Source: CAWIKY01 sp963836905
GTDB lineage: Bacteria; Pseudomonadota; Alphaproteobacteria; Caulobacterales; Hyphomonadaceae
Length of the DNA: 64,000 nt
NCBI GenBank assembly: GCA_963836905.1
Contig: CAWIKY010000006.1
Location: forward strand, 434,001-498,000
Reading direction: 5' to 3'
In this document: in pieces, positions 43,280 to 53,700 of the stretch
Numbering within the stretch: position 1 is the stretch's first letter
Layout: every line of letters starts with the position of its first letter
Made by a program: the position numbers and the translations under genes
Notes under the pieces: generated by a model
Told to the model about the DNA's origin: nothing
Database searches by the model: none
The model's input: the letters and a program-made list of their open reading frames with translations, nothing else

Positions 43280-44317
43280 AACTTCTGGTGACAGGCGGTT
43301 CGGGCTTTATCGGCTCGGCAGTGGTGCGCCAGGCCCTTGCCGACGGCCATGACGTCGTCAACCTCGACGCGCTGACCTATGCGGCCTGTCAGGCCAACCT
43401 AGCCCCGGTTGCAGACCAGCCGGCATATAGTTTCGTTCACGGCGACATTCGCGATGCTGAAATCCTCAGCCAGACCTTTGAATCGCACCGCCCGGACGCT
43501 GTTCTGCATCTGGCGGCCGAAAGCCATGTCGACCGCTCGATAGACGGGCCGGGCGACTTCATCTCGACCAACATCACCGGCACGTTCACGCTGTTACAGG
43601 CCGCACGAGCGTTCTGGCAGGCACGCGGCAAACCCGGCGCCTTCCGCTTCCTGCATGTATCTACCGACGAGGTGTTCGGCTCGCTGGGCGCGGATGGCGC
43701 GTTCACGGAAGAGACGCCCTATGCGCCGCGTTCGCCCTATTCGGCGTCGAAGGCCGCGTCGGATCATCTGGTCCGCGCATGGGGCGAGACCTATGGCTTG
43801 CCGGTGCTGGTCACTGAATTGCTCGAACAATTACGGGCCTTACCAGTTTCCCGAAAAGCTGATCCCCGTCGTGCTTCTGAATGCGCTGAGAGGCGCGCCA
43901 ATTCCCGTCTATGGCAAGGGCGAGAATGTCCGCGACTGGCTGCATGTCGAGGATCACGCCCGGGCCCTTCTGACAGTGCTGGCAAGCGGAGAACCGGGCC
44001 GCACCTATGCCATTGGCGGCAATGCCGAAGCGCGCAACATTGATCTGGTGAGGCTGCTCTGCGGGATACTGGATGCGCGCAGGCCTCAGAGTGCACCGCA
44101 CGACACGCTGATCACTTATGTGGCGGACCGTCCCGGACACGACATGCGCTATGCCATCGATGCGAGCCGCATTCGGACTGAACTGGGCTGGGAACCCTCG
44201 GTCACGCTGAAGGAAGGTCTCGCACGCACCGTCGACTGGTATCTGGAAAACGAGGATTGGTGGCGGGCGCTGCAGTCGCGCGATGGTGTCGGCCAGCGTC
44301 TGGGTAAGACGACATGA
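43276..44317 (+). pseudogene. rfbB: dTDP-glucose 4,6-dehydratase with one-base frame break
   Basis: Second step of dTDP-rhamnose synthesis. The first frame gives MKLLVTGGSGFIGSAVVRQA, AESHVDRSIDGPG, FLHVSTDEVFGSLG and PYSASKAASDHLVRAW (YxxxK). At 43816 the frame breaks: CACTGAATTGCTCG should read AAT TGC TCG after ACC/ACT; dropping the G restores NCSNNYGPYQFPEKLIP, YGKGENVRDWLHVEDHA and RPGHDMRYAIDASRI to a normal C-terminus. With the correction the length is about 346 residues. As the flanking rfb genes are intact, sequence error is plausible. Confidence 0.92.
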
Positions 44318-45195
44318 CGGTCAGGCGCATCTCGGCGCTGGTATTCGGCAAGACAGGGCAGGTCGCCCGCGAACTGGCTGCGAATGTTCCGGAGAGCTGG
44401 ACGCTGACCCTGCTAGACCGGCAGGCGGCAGACCTCACCGATCCGCAGGCGTGCGCCGCCGCCATTGCAGGCTTTACCGGCGACATCGTTCTCAATGCGG
44501 CGGCCTATACCGGTGTCGATGCGGCAGAGAGCGATCGCGAGACAGCGTTCCTGGTCAATGGCGGGGCGCCCGGGGCCATGGCGCAGGCGTGCGCAGCAAA
44601 GCGCATACCCTTCATTCACCTCTCCACCGATTACGTCTTTGCAGGCGGGCAGGGGAGCCGTCCGCACCGGCCCGAAGATAAGACAGCGCCGCTTGCCGTT
44701 TACGGGGCGAGCAAGGCGAAAGGCGAGGCTGCTGTGGTCGCAGCAGGCGGGCAATCGCTCATCCTGCGGGTTTCCTGGGTGTTCTCCGCGCACGGCAAGA
44801 ACTTCGTGAAGACCATGCTGGCGCTTTCCGAAACACGCAGTGAACTGAACATCGTGTCGGACCAGATCGGCGGGCCGACGGCCGCAGCAGACATTGCCCG
44901 CGCTGTCTTCGTCATTGGAGAGGCAATGTTGGGCAATACAAAAACCTGCGGCATCTATCATTTCGCAGGCGCGCCGGACATTTCATGGGCTGACTTTGCC
45001 CGCGAAATTTTCAGCCAGACAGGCCGCGAGGTTCAGGTGACCGACATTCCGGCGTCGGCTTATCCCACGCCGGCGCCGCGCCCGTTGAACTCCCGCCTCG
45101 ACTGCGCCTCGCTTGAGCAAGACTTCGCCCTGGCGCGGCCGGACTGGCGGATCGGGCTACGCAATGTTCTAACCGCGCTCGGAGAGATACGATGA
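44314..45195 (+). CDS. rfbD: dTDP-4-dehydrorhamnose reductase
   Basis: Final reduction to dTDP-L-rhamnose. 293 residues: Rossmann start ALVFGKTGQVARELA, VLNAAAYTGVDAAESDRE, FIHLSTDYVFAGGQG, PLAVYGASKAKGEAAV (YxxxK) and RVSWVFSAHGKNFVKTML. C-terminal PRPLNSRLDCASLEQDF is the usual family ending. It overlaps the preceding rfbB frame and the following rfbA by four bases each. Confidence 0.96.
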   Translation: MTVRRISALVFGKTGQVARELAANVPESWTLTLLDRQAADLTDPQACAAAIAGFTGDIVLNAAAYTGVDAAESDRETAFLVNGGAPGAMAQACAAKRIPFIHLSTDYVFAGGQGSRPHRPEDKTAPLAVYGASKAKGEAAVVAAGGQSLILRVSWVFSAHGKNFVKTMLALSETRSELNIVSDQIGGPTAAADIARAVFVIGEAMLGNTKTCGIYHFAGAPDISWADFAREIFSQTGREVQVTDIPASAYPTPAPRPLNSRLDCASLEQDFALARPDWRIGLRNVLTALGEIR

Positions 45196-46064
45196 AACAG
45201 CGCAAGGGCATTATTCTGGCGGGCGGTTCGGGTACGCGCCTCTGGCCGATTACGCAAGGCGTCTCCAAACAGCTTCTGCCGATCTACGACAAGCCGATGA
45301 TCTATTATCCGCTGTCGGTCCTGATGCTGGCCGGGATACGAGAGATCGCCATCATCACCACGCCGCAAGACAAGGCGCAGTTTCAGCGTCTGCTCGGCGA
45401 TGGCTCCGCCATGGGGGTCGCGCTTACCTTTCTCGTGCAGCCTTCCCCGGACGGTCTGGCGCAGGCCTATCTCATTGCCGAGGATTTTCTGGCTGGTGCC
45501 GCGTCGGCCATGGTGCTGGGCGACAACATCTTCTTCGGACACGGGCTTCCGGAACTGCTTCACACCGCTGCCGGGCAGACCCGGGGCGGAACGGTGTTTG
45601 GATATCAGGTCGCTGATCCGCAGCGCTATGGCGTGGCTGCCTTCGACGCGGATGGCCGGGTTACGCAAATCGTCGAGAAGCCGGATGTGCCGCCCTCGAA
45701 CTTTGCCGTTACGGGGCTCTATTTTCTCGACGGCGATGCGCCTGAAAGAGCCGCGCAGGTGAAACCGTCTGCCCGCGGCGAGCTCGAGATCGTTTCGCTG
45801 TTGCAGATGTATCTGGATGACGGATTGCTCGATGTCGCGCAGATGGGCCGGGGCTATGCCTGGCTCGACACCGGCACACATGACAGCCTGATCGACGCGT
45901 CAGAGTTCGTGCGCACGCTTCAGGCACGGCAAGGCCTGCAGGTTGGCTGCCCTGAAGAGATCGCCTTCGACAAGGGCTGGCTGAGCCCCGAAGCGCTCGC
46001 CGCGCAAGCGGATCGCTATGCCAAGAGCGGTTACGGCGCCTATCTCAGACGGTTGCTTGGGTAG
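45192..46064 (+). CDS. rfbA: Glucose-1-phosphate thymidylyltransferase
   Basis: First enzyme of the pathway, making dTDP-glucose from glucose-1-phosphate and dTTP. 290 residues: GIILAGGSGTRLWPITQGVS, KQLLPIYDKPMIYYPLS, LTFLVQPSPDGLAQAYLIAE, LGDNIFFGHG and GRGYAWLDTGTHDSLIDASE. Last gene of rfbCBDA. No terminator was recognised in the short gap before the convergent PPOX-like gene. Confidence 0.97.
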   Translation: MKQRKGIILAGGSGTRLWPITQGVSKQLLPIYDKPMIYYPLSVLMLAGIREIAIITTPQDKAQFQRLLGDGSAMGVALTFLVQPSPDGLAQAYLIAEDFLAGAASAMVLGDNIFFGHGLPELLHTAAGQTRGGTVFGYQVADPQRYGVAAFDADGRVTQIVEKPDVPPSNFAVTGLYFLDGDAPERAAQVKPSARGELEIVSLLQMYLDDGLLDVAQMGRGYAWLDTGTHDSLIDASEFVRTLQARQGLQVGCPEEIAFDKGWLSPEALAAQADRYAKSGYGAYLRRLLG

Positions 46065-46067
46065 CGG

Positions 46068-46502
46068 CTAAATTTCGATATCCCCTTCTTGCTCGCCGTC
46101 CCAATAGTGAAGGCGGGTTGCACGCGCCTTGATGAGGATCAGCCCCTCGGTTTCGACGCCGTCCGGAAACCAGCGCTCCAGCCCGTCCGTCCAGTGTTCC
46201 CGGAACGTGTCCTTGTCACGGATGAGTTCGGCGTTTGCCTCGATAGCAATGAAAAGCGGCGGTTTTCCGCCCTCCCCGGGGGCGCCGGTAAAGGTAAGGC
46301 CGACAGCATCATTGCGTTTGATATCGCTGATCGTGCGCGCATCATCATATGAGAAGAACCAGCTGTCGCCTTCATATTCGACCTGGCCATTATTGCTCAT
46401 CGGGCGGCTGGCTTTCCCGCCGCCCTGCGTCGTGGTGGTCAGCATGCAGAAGTCTATTTCGCGCATCTTCCCGGACATGTCCGCCAGCGTCTTCTCGGGC
46501 AT
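46068..46502 (-). CDS. Pyridoxamine 5'-phosphate oxidase family (general stress protein 26-like)
   Basis: 144 residues of split-barrel flavin-binding fold: MREIDFCMLTTTTQGGGKAS, RPMSNNGQVEYEGDSWFFSY, VGLTFTGAPG, EANAELIRDKDTFREHW and RWFPDGVETEGLILIKARAT. This matches the stress-protein-26 branch, which binds FMN or FAD but has no firm reaction. Convergent with rfbA, 3 bases apart. Confidence 0.88.
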   Translation of the reverse strand: MPEKTLADMSGKMREIDFCMLTTTTQGGGKASRPMSNNGQVEYEGDSWFFSYDDARTISDIKRNDAVGLTFTGAPGEGGKPPLFIAIEANAELIRDKDTFREHWTDGLERWFPDGVETEGLILIKARATRLHYWDGEQEGDIEI

Positions 46503-46690
46503 AGGTCGTGCTTTCTGATCTGGCAGGCCCCGGCCCGCATTACGTTGCCAGACAGATATGCCTGCTCGCCCGTTTCGTTCCCGCCGCGCGCTGGCAGCCT
46601 GTGCAGATCGGGACTTGAAGGGAAGCGCCGGAGAGTGTTCAAGTTCCTGCCATAATTCAAAACAAGCCGTTCAGGGCTACGGGGACAAAC

Positions 46691-48523
46691 ATGCAAATCC
46701 TACTCTACGCCGCCTTGGCGCTCGTGCCGGTGATCTTCTGCTTCTCGATGTGGCAGATGCGCAAGCACCCGAAAGGCCTCTACGTCCTGTTCTTCGCGGA
46801 GATGTGGGAGCGGTTTTCCTATTACGGGATGCGCGCACTTCTGATCTTTTACCTGACCTGGCACTTCCTGTTCGAAAGCGATTTTTCGCTGACGCTGTAC
46901 GGCGCCTATGTCGCTCTGGTTTATCTTGGCCCGCTGCTCGGGGGCTGGCTCGCCGACAAGTATATCGGGTTCCGCAAGGCTGTGACTTTCGGCGCAATCC
47001 TGCTGGTGGCGGGTCATGGTCTGATGGGGTTTCACGGGCCACCGGCGAGTGAAAGTCTTGTTGCGGACGGCGTGAGCTATGAGCTTGAACGCCCGGTCTA
47101 CAGCGAAACCCGGAATGAGCGGACGATCCTCATCGACGGCGAGGCCCGTGAGGTGACGGCGTTCGTGCAACCGACAATCGGTTCAGCCGAACGGGCCGTG
47201 TCCTACGCGACAGCAACCGGTGAGACCCAGACCATAAGCGGCACCCTGGAACGGATACGCAGCCCGCTGCATGAGGCCATCCTTTTCGCCGCTCTTGCGC
47301 TGATCGTGGCCGGTGTCGGCTTTCTCAAGCCGAACATCTCAACCTGTGTCGGTGCCCTTTATGACCAAGGGGACCGGCGTCGCGACTCCGGCTTCACCCT
47401 CTATTACATGGGCATCAACCTCGGCTCGTTCCTGTCCGGCATACTCTGCGCATGGGCGGCAGCCGAATTCGGCTGGTCAGCCGGTTTCGGGCTGGCGGCT
47501 GTCGGTATGCTGGCCGGTCTGGTCATGTTCATTCTGGGTCAGGGCTGGCTGGAAGGCCGCGCCGAGCCGCCTGCAGGCGTTGACCTGAAAACGCCCGTCT
47601 TTGCCGGTCTCAACAGGGAATGGCTGGTCTACGGAGCGGGGCTCGCCTTCGCAGCGGTCTCGTTCGTTCTCCTGCAGTTCGCCAGCTTCACGTCCGCGGC
47701 CATGTATCCGGTCTTCGGCCTCGTGACGGCGGGCATCGTCTGGTACATGCTGACCAAGCTCGATGCAGAAGCGCGCAATGCGATGATAGGTTTGCTGATC
47801 CTCTCCATTTCGTCTGTGCTCTTCTGGGCATTGTTCGATCAGGGGCCGACCTCGCTGAACCTGTTTGCGGGTGCGCATGTCGACAACCAGATCGGCGGTC
47901 AAGACTTCCCGGCTGCGGCGCTGCAGTCGGCAAACCCGTACTTCATCATCGTGTTTGCGCCACTGATAGCGGCCTTGTGGACCTGGCTCGGAAACCGGGG
48001 ATGGGAGCCGAACGCCTACATCAAGTTCGGTTTTGCAATGGTGCAGATCGGATGCGGCTTCTTCATCCTCAATCTTGGTATCCAGACAGCAACTGCAGAC
48101 GCTGAAGGGGCCATGCGGATATCGGTCCTGTTTATCCTGTTGATGTATCTGCTCCACACCACCGGCGAGATATTCCTGTCGCCTGTGGGCCTGTCCGCAG
48201 TGACGCGGATGTCGGCCAGGCAGATTGTCGGCTTCATGATGGGATACTGGTTCCTTGCCAGCTCCTTTGCCAACGTGATCGCGGCGCAGGTTGCCAAGGC
48301 CACGCAAGTGCCGGAGGGCGCACCGCCTGCAGAAAGCCTTGCGGCCTATAATGCGGTTTACCTCCAGCTGGGCGGCTCGGCAGTCGCGCTTGGTGTTCTT
48401 CTTCTGGTGCTCAGCCCGTTCCTGCGAAAGCTCTCGCGCAAGGCAGAGGCCAACGAGGATCCGAGAGCAGTGGATGCGTCAGGCCAACCCGATGTTCCAA
48501 AGCCTGTGAACACCGCACCCTGA
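46691..48523 (+). CDS. Proton-dependent oligopeptide transporter (POT/PTR2 family)
   Basis: 610 residues with 12 or more hydrophobic segments. The proton-coupling motif ExxER is present (FFAEMWERFSYYGMRALLIF), as are the PTR2 signatures YLGPLLGGWLADKYIG and GFLKPNISTCVGALYDQGDR...FTLYYMGINLG. An insert of about 80 polar residues (SESLVADGVSYELERPVYSE onward) sits between early helices, giving a large extracytoplasmic loop of the kind seen in some bacterial members. Imports di- and tripeptides. Followed by a strong terminator. Confidence 0.93.
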   Translation: MQILLYAALALVPVIFCFSMWQMRKHPKGLYVLFFAEMWERFSYYGMRALLIFYLTWHFLFESDFSLTLYGAYVALVYLGPLLGGWLADKYIGFRKAVTFGAILLVAGHGLMGFHGPPASESLVADGVSYELERPVYSETRNERTILIDGEAREVTAFVQPTIGSAERAVSYATATGETQTISGTLERIRSPLHEAILFAALALIVAGVGFLKPNISTCVGALYDQGDRRRDSGFTLYYMGINLGSFLSGILCAWAAAEFGWSAGFGLAAVGMLAGLVMFILGQGWLEGRAEPPAGVDLKTPVFAGLNREWLVYGAGLAFAAVSFVLLQFASFTSAAMYPVFGLVTAGIVWYMLTKLDAEARNAMIGLLILSISSVLFWALFDQGPTSLNLFAGAHVDNQIGGQDFPAAALQSANPYFIIVFAPLIAALWTWLGNRGWEPNAYIKFGFAMVQIGCGFFILNLGIQTATADAEGAMRISVLFILLMYLLHTTGEIFLSPVGLSAVTRMSARQIVGFMMGYWFLASSFANVIAAQVAKATQVPEGAPPAESLAAYNAVYLQLGGSAVALGVLLLVLSPFLRKLSRKAEANEDPRAVDASGQPDVPKPVNTAP

Positions 48524-48540
48524 TTTTACCTGCCTGAGAC

Positions 48541-48572
48541 AAAAAAACCCCGCCGGTGATGGCGGGGTTTTC
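48541..48572. terminator. Bidirectional rho-independent terminator
   Basis: CCCCGCC and GGCGGGG form a perfect 7-bp GC stem with a 6-base loop (GGTGAT), preceded by seven A and followed by TTTT. It ends the rightward POT transcript and can also serve the leftward glyoxalase-like gene. Confidence 0.92.
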
Positions 48573-48605
48573 GTTTCGAGCCGTCGGCCCGGAAAGCGAG
48601 CCTGT

Positions 48606-48980
48606 CTAGCCGCCCATCTTGGCGACGCAGAGCTTGTGTCCGTCCAGGTCGCGGAAATAGCCGCCATAGAAAACACCGGGAACCCGCTCGCCGGGTGCGC
48701 CTTCATCGGCAGCGCCGAGTTCGAGGGCTTTCTTGTAGACACGGTCGACCGTGTCGCGGTCGGCTGCGGCAAGCGCCACCATGACGCCATTACCGCACGT
48801 TGCGGACTGTTCGTCATACGTGCCGCCAACTGCCAGCATGGGCATGCCCTGTCCGGCACTGTAGAAATACAGGCGGTTATTGTCGAAAACGCGTTTCGCG
48901 CCGAGCTCGGCCATGAGCGCGTCATAGAAGGCGAGCGCCTTCTGGGTGTCGTTCGATCCAAGCGTTACGTAGGCCAGCAT
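48606..48980 (-). CDS. VOC (glyoxalase/bleomycin-resistance fold) family protein
   Basis: 124 residues with two beta-alpha-beta-beta-beta units: MLAYVTLGSNDTQKALAFYD, RLYFYSAGQGMPMLAVGG, GNGVMVALAAADRDTVDRVY, GVFYGGYFRDLDGHKLCVAK. The metal/ligand positions usual for the family are partly kept (late FRDLDGHK). Function is not specified by sequence; members include lyases and small-molecule binders. Confidence 0.87.
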   Translation of the reverse strand: MLAYVTLGSNDTQKALAFYDALMAELGAKRVFDNNRLYFYSAGQGMPMLAVGGTYDEQSATCGNGVMVALAAADRDTVDRVYKKALELGAADEGAPGERVPGVFYGGYFRDLDGHKLCVAKMGG

Positions 48981-49061
48981 GTATGTTTCTCCCTCGGTTG
49001 TGAGTGAGGCGACGCTATATCGCTGCGGCTCTCAGGGAAAGCAGGTTTCGGTTTTCAGGCC

Positions 49062-50471
49062 TCAGCCCGCGCCGCCTACAGTGAGCGCATCGATCTTCAA
49101 GCTTGGCTGACCGATACCGACCGGCACCGTCTGCCCGCCCTTGCCGCACGTGCCGACGCCGTCATCCATGGCAAAATCGTTTCCGATCATCGAGACCTTG
49201 TTCAGCGCTGTCGGGCCATGCCCGATCAGTGTAGCGTTGCGCACCGGCGCGCCAACCTTGCCGTCTTCGATCATGTAGGCCTCGGTGCACTGGAACACGA
49301 AATTGCCGGAGGTGATGTCAACCTGACCGCCGCCAAAATCCACGGCCCAGATGCCTCGCTTCACCGAGCGGACCATTTCTTCGGGGTCATCATTTCCGCC
49401 GGTCATGAAGGTGTTGGTCATCCGCGGCATGGGCTGGGACGCGTAGGATTCGCGGCGTCCGTTGCCAGTCGGCTGCATGCCCATCAGCCGGGCATTCTGG
49501 CGGTCCTGCATGTAATTGACGAGTATGCCGTCCTCAATCAGTACCGTGCGCTGGGTGGCCGTGCCTTCATCATCGAAAGAGAGCGAACCCCGCCGGTTCT
49601 CGATATTGCCGTCATCGACGATGGTCACGCCCCTGGCAGCGACCTGCTGGCCGATCTTGCCGGAATAGACGCTGGAACCCTTGCGGTTGAAGTCACCTTC
49701 AAGCCCGTGGCCGACAGCCTCATGCAGGAGAACGCCCGGCCAGCCCGGCCCAAGCACGACTTCCATCTCGCCTGCGGGCGCGGGCACTGATTGCAGGTTC
49801 GTGGCGGCCTTGGACATCGCGCGTTGCACGAGGTTTTTCCACCGGTCGGGCGCGATCCATTCGTCATAGGCGGCCCGTCCGCCTGTGCCGGCCGATCCGC
49901 TTTCACGGCGGCCATTGTCTTCCATGGTGACGGACACATTCAGCCGGACAAGCGGGCGAACATCGCGTTGTTCGCTCCCCTCGGCGCGGATGAGGGTCAG
50001 CTCTTTCGTCCCACCTGCCAGCGAGACCGAGACCTGCACGACGCGCGGGTCTGCGGCCCGTGCGAAGGCGTCAATCTCGGCCAGAAGGCCGGTCTTGACC
50101 GTGAAGTCAGGCGACTCGGTCGGGTCCACCGGAGCATAGAGGCGGCGGTTGACGGGAACGGGCGGCGCGGCCAGCGTGCCGGAATAATTGCGCTTGGCGG
50201 AGGCTGCGGTATCGGCTGCACGGGCGATGGCCGTATCGGAAAGTTCGCTGGCATGGGCATAGCCGGTCGCCTCGCCTGCAACGACGCGCAGACCGAACCC
50301 CTGGCCGGTATCGAAGGCCGCGCTTTTCAGGCGACCGTCATCGAAGACGAAGCTTTCGGACCGTGTGCGCTCTACGTAAAGTTCACCGTCATCAGCGCCA
50401 TGAACGGCGCGGGAGAGGACCTCACGGGCGCGGTCACAATCGAAGGGCAGGTCGAGGGCGGGTGCGGTCAT
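49062..50471 (-). CDS. tldD: Metalloprotease TldD
   Basis: 469 residues. The zinc motif HEAVGHGLEGD (HExxxH) is present near residue 255, along with FDTGQGFGLRVVAGEATGYA at the N-terminus and GVGTCGKGGQTVPVG near the C-terminus. TldD acts with TldE as a protease in maturation or degradation of unstructured peptides such as modified peptides and antitoxins. The partner tldE is not in this window. Confidence 0.96.
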   Translation of the reverse strand: MTAPALDLPFDCDRAREVLSRAVHGADDGELYVERTRSESFVFDDGRLKSAAFDTGQGFGLRVVAGEATGYAHASELSDTAIARAADTAASAKRNYSGTLAAPPVPVNRRLYAPVDPTESPDFTVKTGLLAEIDAFARAADPRVVQVSVSLAGGTKELTLIRAEGSEQRDVRPLVRLNVSVTMEDNGRRESGSAGTGGRAAYDEWIAPDRWKNLVQRAMSKAATNLQSVPAPAGEMEVVLGPGWPGVLLHEAVGHGLEGDFNRKGSSVYSGKIGQQVAARGVTIVDDGNIENRRGSLSFDDEGTATQRTVLIEDGILVNYMQDRQNARLMGMQPTGNGRRESYASQPMPRMTNTFMTGGNDDPEEMVRSVKRGIWAVDFGGGQVDITSGNFVFQCTEAYMIEDGKVGAPVRNATLIGHGPTALNKVSMIGNDFAMDDGVGTCGKGGQTVPVGIGQPSLKIDALTVGGAG

Positions 50472-50557
50472 GGGGCGCTTTCGTATTGTCAGGCTAGGGG
50501 TTTGATGTCGGGCGCAAGGGCCCTTGCGTCAAGGCGCGGGGGTCGCGTCCTTTGCCG

Positions 50558-50731
50558 ACCCTTCGACAGGCTCAGGGACGAAGCCTGTAAGCGCTGTGAC
50601 ATTGAGCTTGTCGAAATGCAAAGCGCACGATCCCCGTGCAGACGGGGATCTGTCTCAGTTTCTGACAGGTCTCCGCCTTCGCGGAGACAGCGCCCGGTCC
50701 CACCCTTCGACATGCTCAAGGATGAAACCTG
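50558..50731. repeat. Cluster of TTCGACAGGCTCA-family repeats between tldD and gltB
   Basis: CCCTTCGACAGGCTCAGGGA at 50559 is paired with TGACATTGAGCTTGTCGAAA at about 50597, and CCCTTCGACATGCTCAAGGA occurs again at 50703 before CGAAACCTG-like ends. The region also holds GATCCCCGTGCAGACGGGGATC, an independent 7-bp hairpin. No gene is supported in this 280-base gap. Confidence 0.72.
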
Positions 50732-50752
50732 AAAGCGCAAAACCCGTTACCC

Positions 50753-53700
50753 TTACGCAACATCTACCAGCGGCATTTCCAGGCGCGACGTCTGCTCGTA
50801 TGGAACGACTTGCCAGAAATGCGCCTTCTCCTCGCCCCACTGGTCGAGAATTTCCAGCGCGCGGCGTGATCCCGTGAGTTTGGCATGGGCCTCGATCATC
50901 TCGCGAAGCTGCGTCTCCCAATGCGCCGAGCCGAGCCGGTTCCATGTCAGGCTGTCGGGATTGACCCGTGCCTCGAACCGCGCATCCGGATCATAGACGA
51001 AAGCCATCCCCCCGGTCATGCCTGCGCCGAAATTGTCGCCCACATGGCCGAGTATCGCGACGCGTCCGCCGGTCATGTATTCGCAACCGTTCGATCCGCA
51101 GCCCTCGATGACCGCATCCGCACCGGAATTGCGCACGGCAAACCGCTCAGCGGCCTGACCGGACGCGTAAAGCTGGCCGGAGGTTGCGCCGTATAGACAG
51201 GTATTGCCGATGATCGTGTTCTGCGCCGCGTTCATTTCCACCTGCCGGGTGGGCTTGAGGATGATCGTCGCCCCTGACAGACCCTTGCCGACATAGTCGT
51301 TGGCATCGCCGGTCACTTCCAGCGTCAGGCCTTTTACGGCGAATGCGCCAAGCGACTGTCCGGCCGAGCCACGCAGCGACAGCCAGAGCCGGTGAGCGGG
51401 CAGGGCGTCAATGCCGAAGCGGCGAACGATTTCGGACGAACAGCGCGCGCCGATGGCCCGCTGCGTGTTTCGTATGCCGTAGGAAAGCTGCATCTTCTCG
51501 CCGCGTTCGAAGAAGGGTCTGGCATCGCGCAGGATCTGATGGTCCAGCGTTTCGACAACCTCGTTGCGATGGTCCGGCCGGTAGACGATGGGCTTGGCCG
51601 GATCGACCTTGACCAGAAGCGGGTTGAGGTCGAGATCGTCCAGATGCGCGGCTCCGCGCGACACCTGCGCCAGAAGGTCGGTCCGGCCGATCACCTCGTC
51701 GAGAGAGCGGAACCCCAACTCGGCCAGGATTTCGCGCACTTCCTCGGCGATGAAGCTCATCAGGTTGACGACCTTCTCCGGCGATCCGGTGAACTTTGCG
51801 CGCAGGGCCTCGTCCTGCGTGCAGACGCCGACGGGGCAGGTGTTGGAATGGCACTGGCGCACCATGATGCACCCCATCGCCACCAGAGACGCGGTGCCGA
51901 TGCCGTATTCCTCGGCGCCCAGCATGGCGGCCATGACGATATCCCGTCCGGTCCGCAATCCGCCATCGGTCCGCAGGGTGACCTGATCGCGCAGATTGTT
52001 GAGCGAGAGCACCTGATGGGCCTCTGTCAGCCCCATCTCCCAGGGCAGACCGGCAAACTTGATGGAGGTTTGAGGGCTCGCGCCGGTGCCGCCGACATTG
52101 CCAGCAATAAGGATCACATCGGCTTTTGCCTTGGCAACGCCTGCGGCAATCGTGCCGACGCCGGTCCGGGCAACCAGCTTCACACAGACCCGGGCGATCG
52201 GATTGATCTGTTTCAGGTCGTAGATGAGCTGAGCAAGATCCTCGATGGAATAGATGTCATGATGCGGCGGCGGCGAGATGAGCGTCACGCCGGGCGTCGC
52301 ATTGCGGAACTTCGCGATCAGGTCTGTCACCTTGAAGCCCGGCAATTGGCCGCCCTCGCCGGGCTTTGCACCCTGCGCGACCTTGATCTCGATCTCGCGG
52401 CACTGGTTGAGATATTCCGCCGTTACCCCGAAGCGCCCGGAGGCGATCTGCTTGACTGCAGAGTTCGGGTTGTCACCGTTCGGAAGCGGCAGATAACGCG
52501 CGCGGTCCTCACCGCCCTCGCCGGAGACAGACTTTGCGCCGATCCGGTTCATGGCGATGTTCAGCGTACCATGCGCTTCGGGCGAGAGCGCACCCAGCGA
52601 CATACCCGGCGTCAGGAACCGTTTGCGGATCTCGTTGATCGACTGAACGTCCTCCAGCGGCACCGGCTTTCCGCCGGGCTTGAAATCCATCAGGTTGCGC
52701 AACTGAACCGGCGGACGCTTGGACAGGGCTTTCGAATAGAGCTTGAACTTGCTGTAGGAATTGGTGTCGCACGCAGCCTGCAATTGATGGATCAGACCGC
52801 CATCCAGCGCGTGCTGTTCACCGGCACGCCGCAGCCGGTAAAAGCCGCCTATCGGCAGGGATACCACCTGCTCGTCAAACGCCGTTTCGTGCAGTTCGAC
52901 AGCTTTCTTTTCGAGACCTGGCAGACCTATGCCGGAAATACGGCTGGTCATGCCGGGGAAGTATTCAGCGACCAACGCGCGAGAGAGCCCCAATGCCTCG
53001 AAATTGTATCCGCCGCGATAGGAGGAGAGAACCGAAATGCCCATTTTCGAGAGAATTTTCAGCAAGCCCGCATCGACCGACTGCTTGTAGCTGAGCACGC
53101 AGTCGCCCAGCGACCGGTCGCCGAACAGGCCGCGCCGGTGGCGATCTGCCAGACATTCCTGCGCCAGATAAGCATTCACGCAGGTCGCGCCGACACCGAT
53201 CAGCACCGCGAAATAATGCGTGTCGAGACATTCAGCCGAGCGCACGGTGATCGAGCAGAAAGACCGCAGGCCCTGCTTGACCAGATGGCTGTGCACCGCG
53301 CCTGCAGCAAGGATCATCGGGCAGGCAGTCTTGGTGGCAGACTGGTGCTCGTCAGTCAGAATGATGTGTTCATGGCCGGAACGCACGGCGTCCTCGGCCT
53401 CTGCGGTCAACCGGTCGAGCGCCTGTTTCAGGGCCTGTCCGGCAGGCTCGCTGGCTTGCGGCGGATCGAACGTGCAGTCCAGAACCGCCAGACGCGCATC
53501 CAGCAGGCCAAGCATGCGCTCATACATTCCGGTCGTCAGAACCGGGCTTTCCAGAACGAACACGTCGGTCTGGGCGGCATCGGTCACCAGAATATTGCCG
53601 AGGTTCTTGAACCGCGTCTTCAGGCTCATCACCCGGTCTTCGCGCAGCGGATCAATCGGAGGGTTGGTGACCTGGCTGAAATTCTGCCGGAAGAAGTGCG

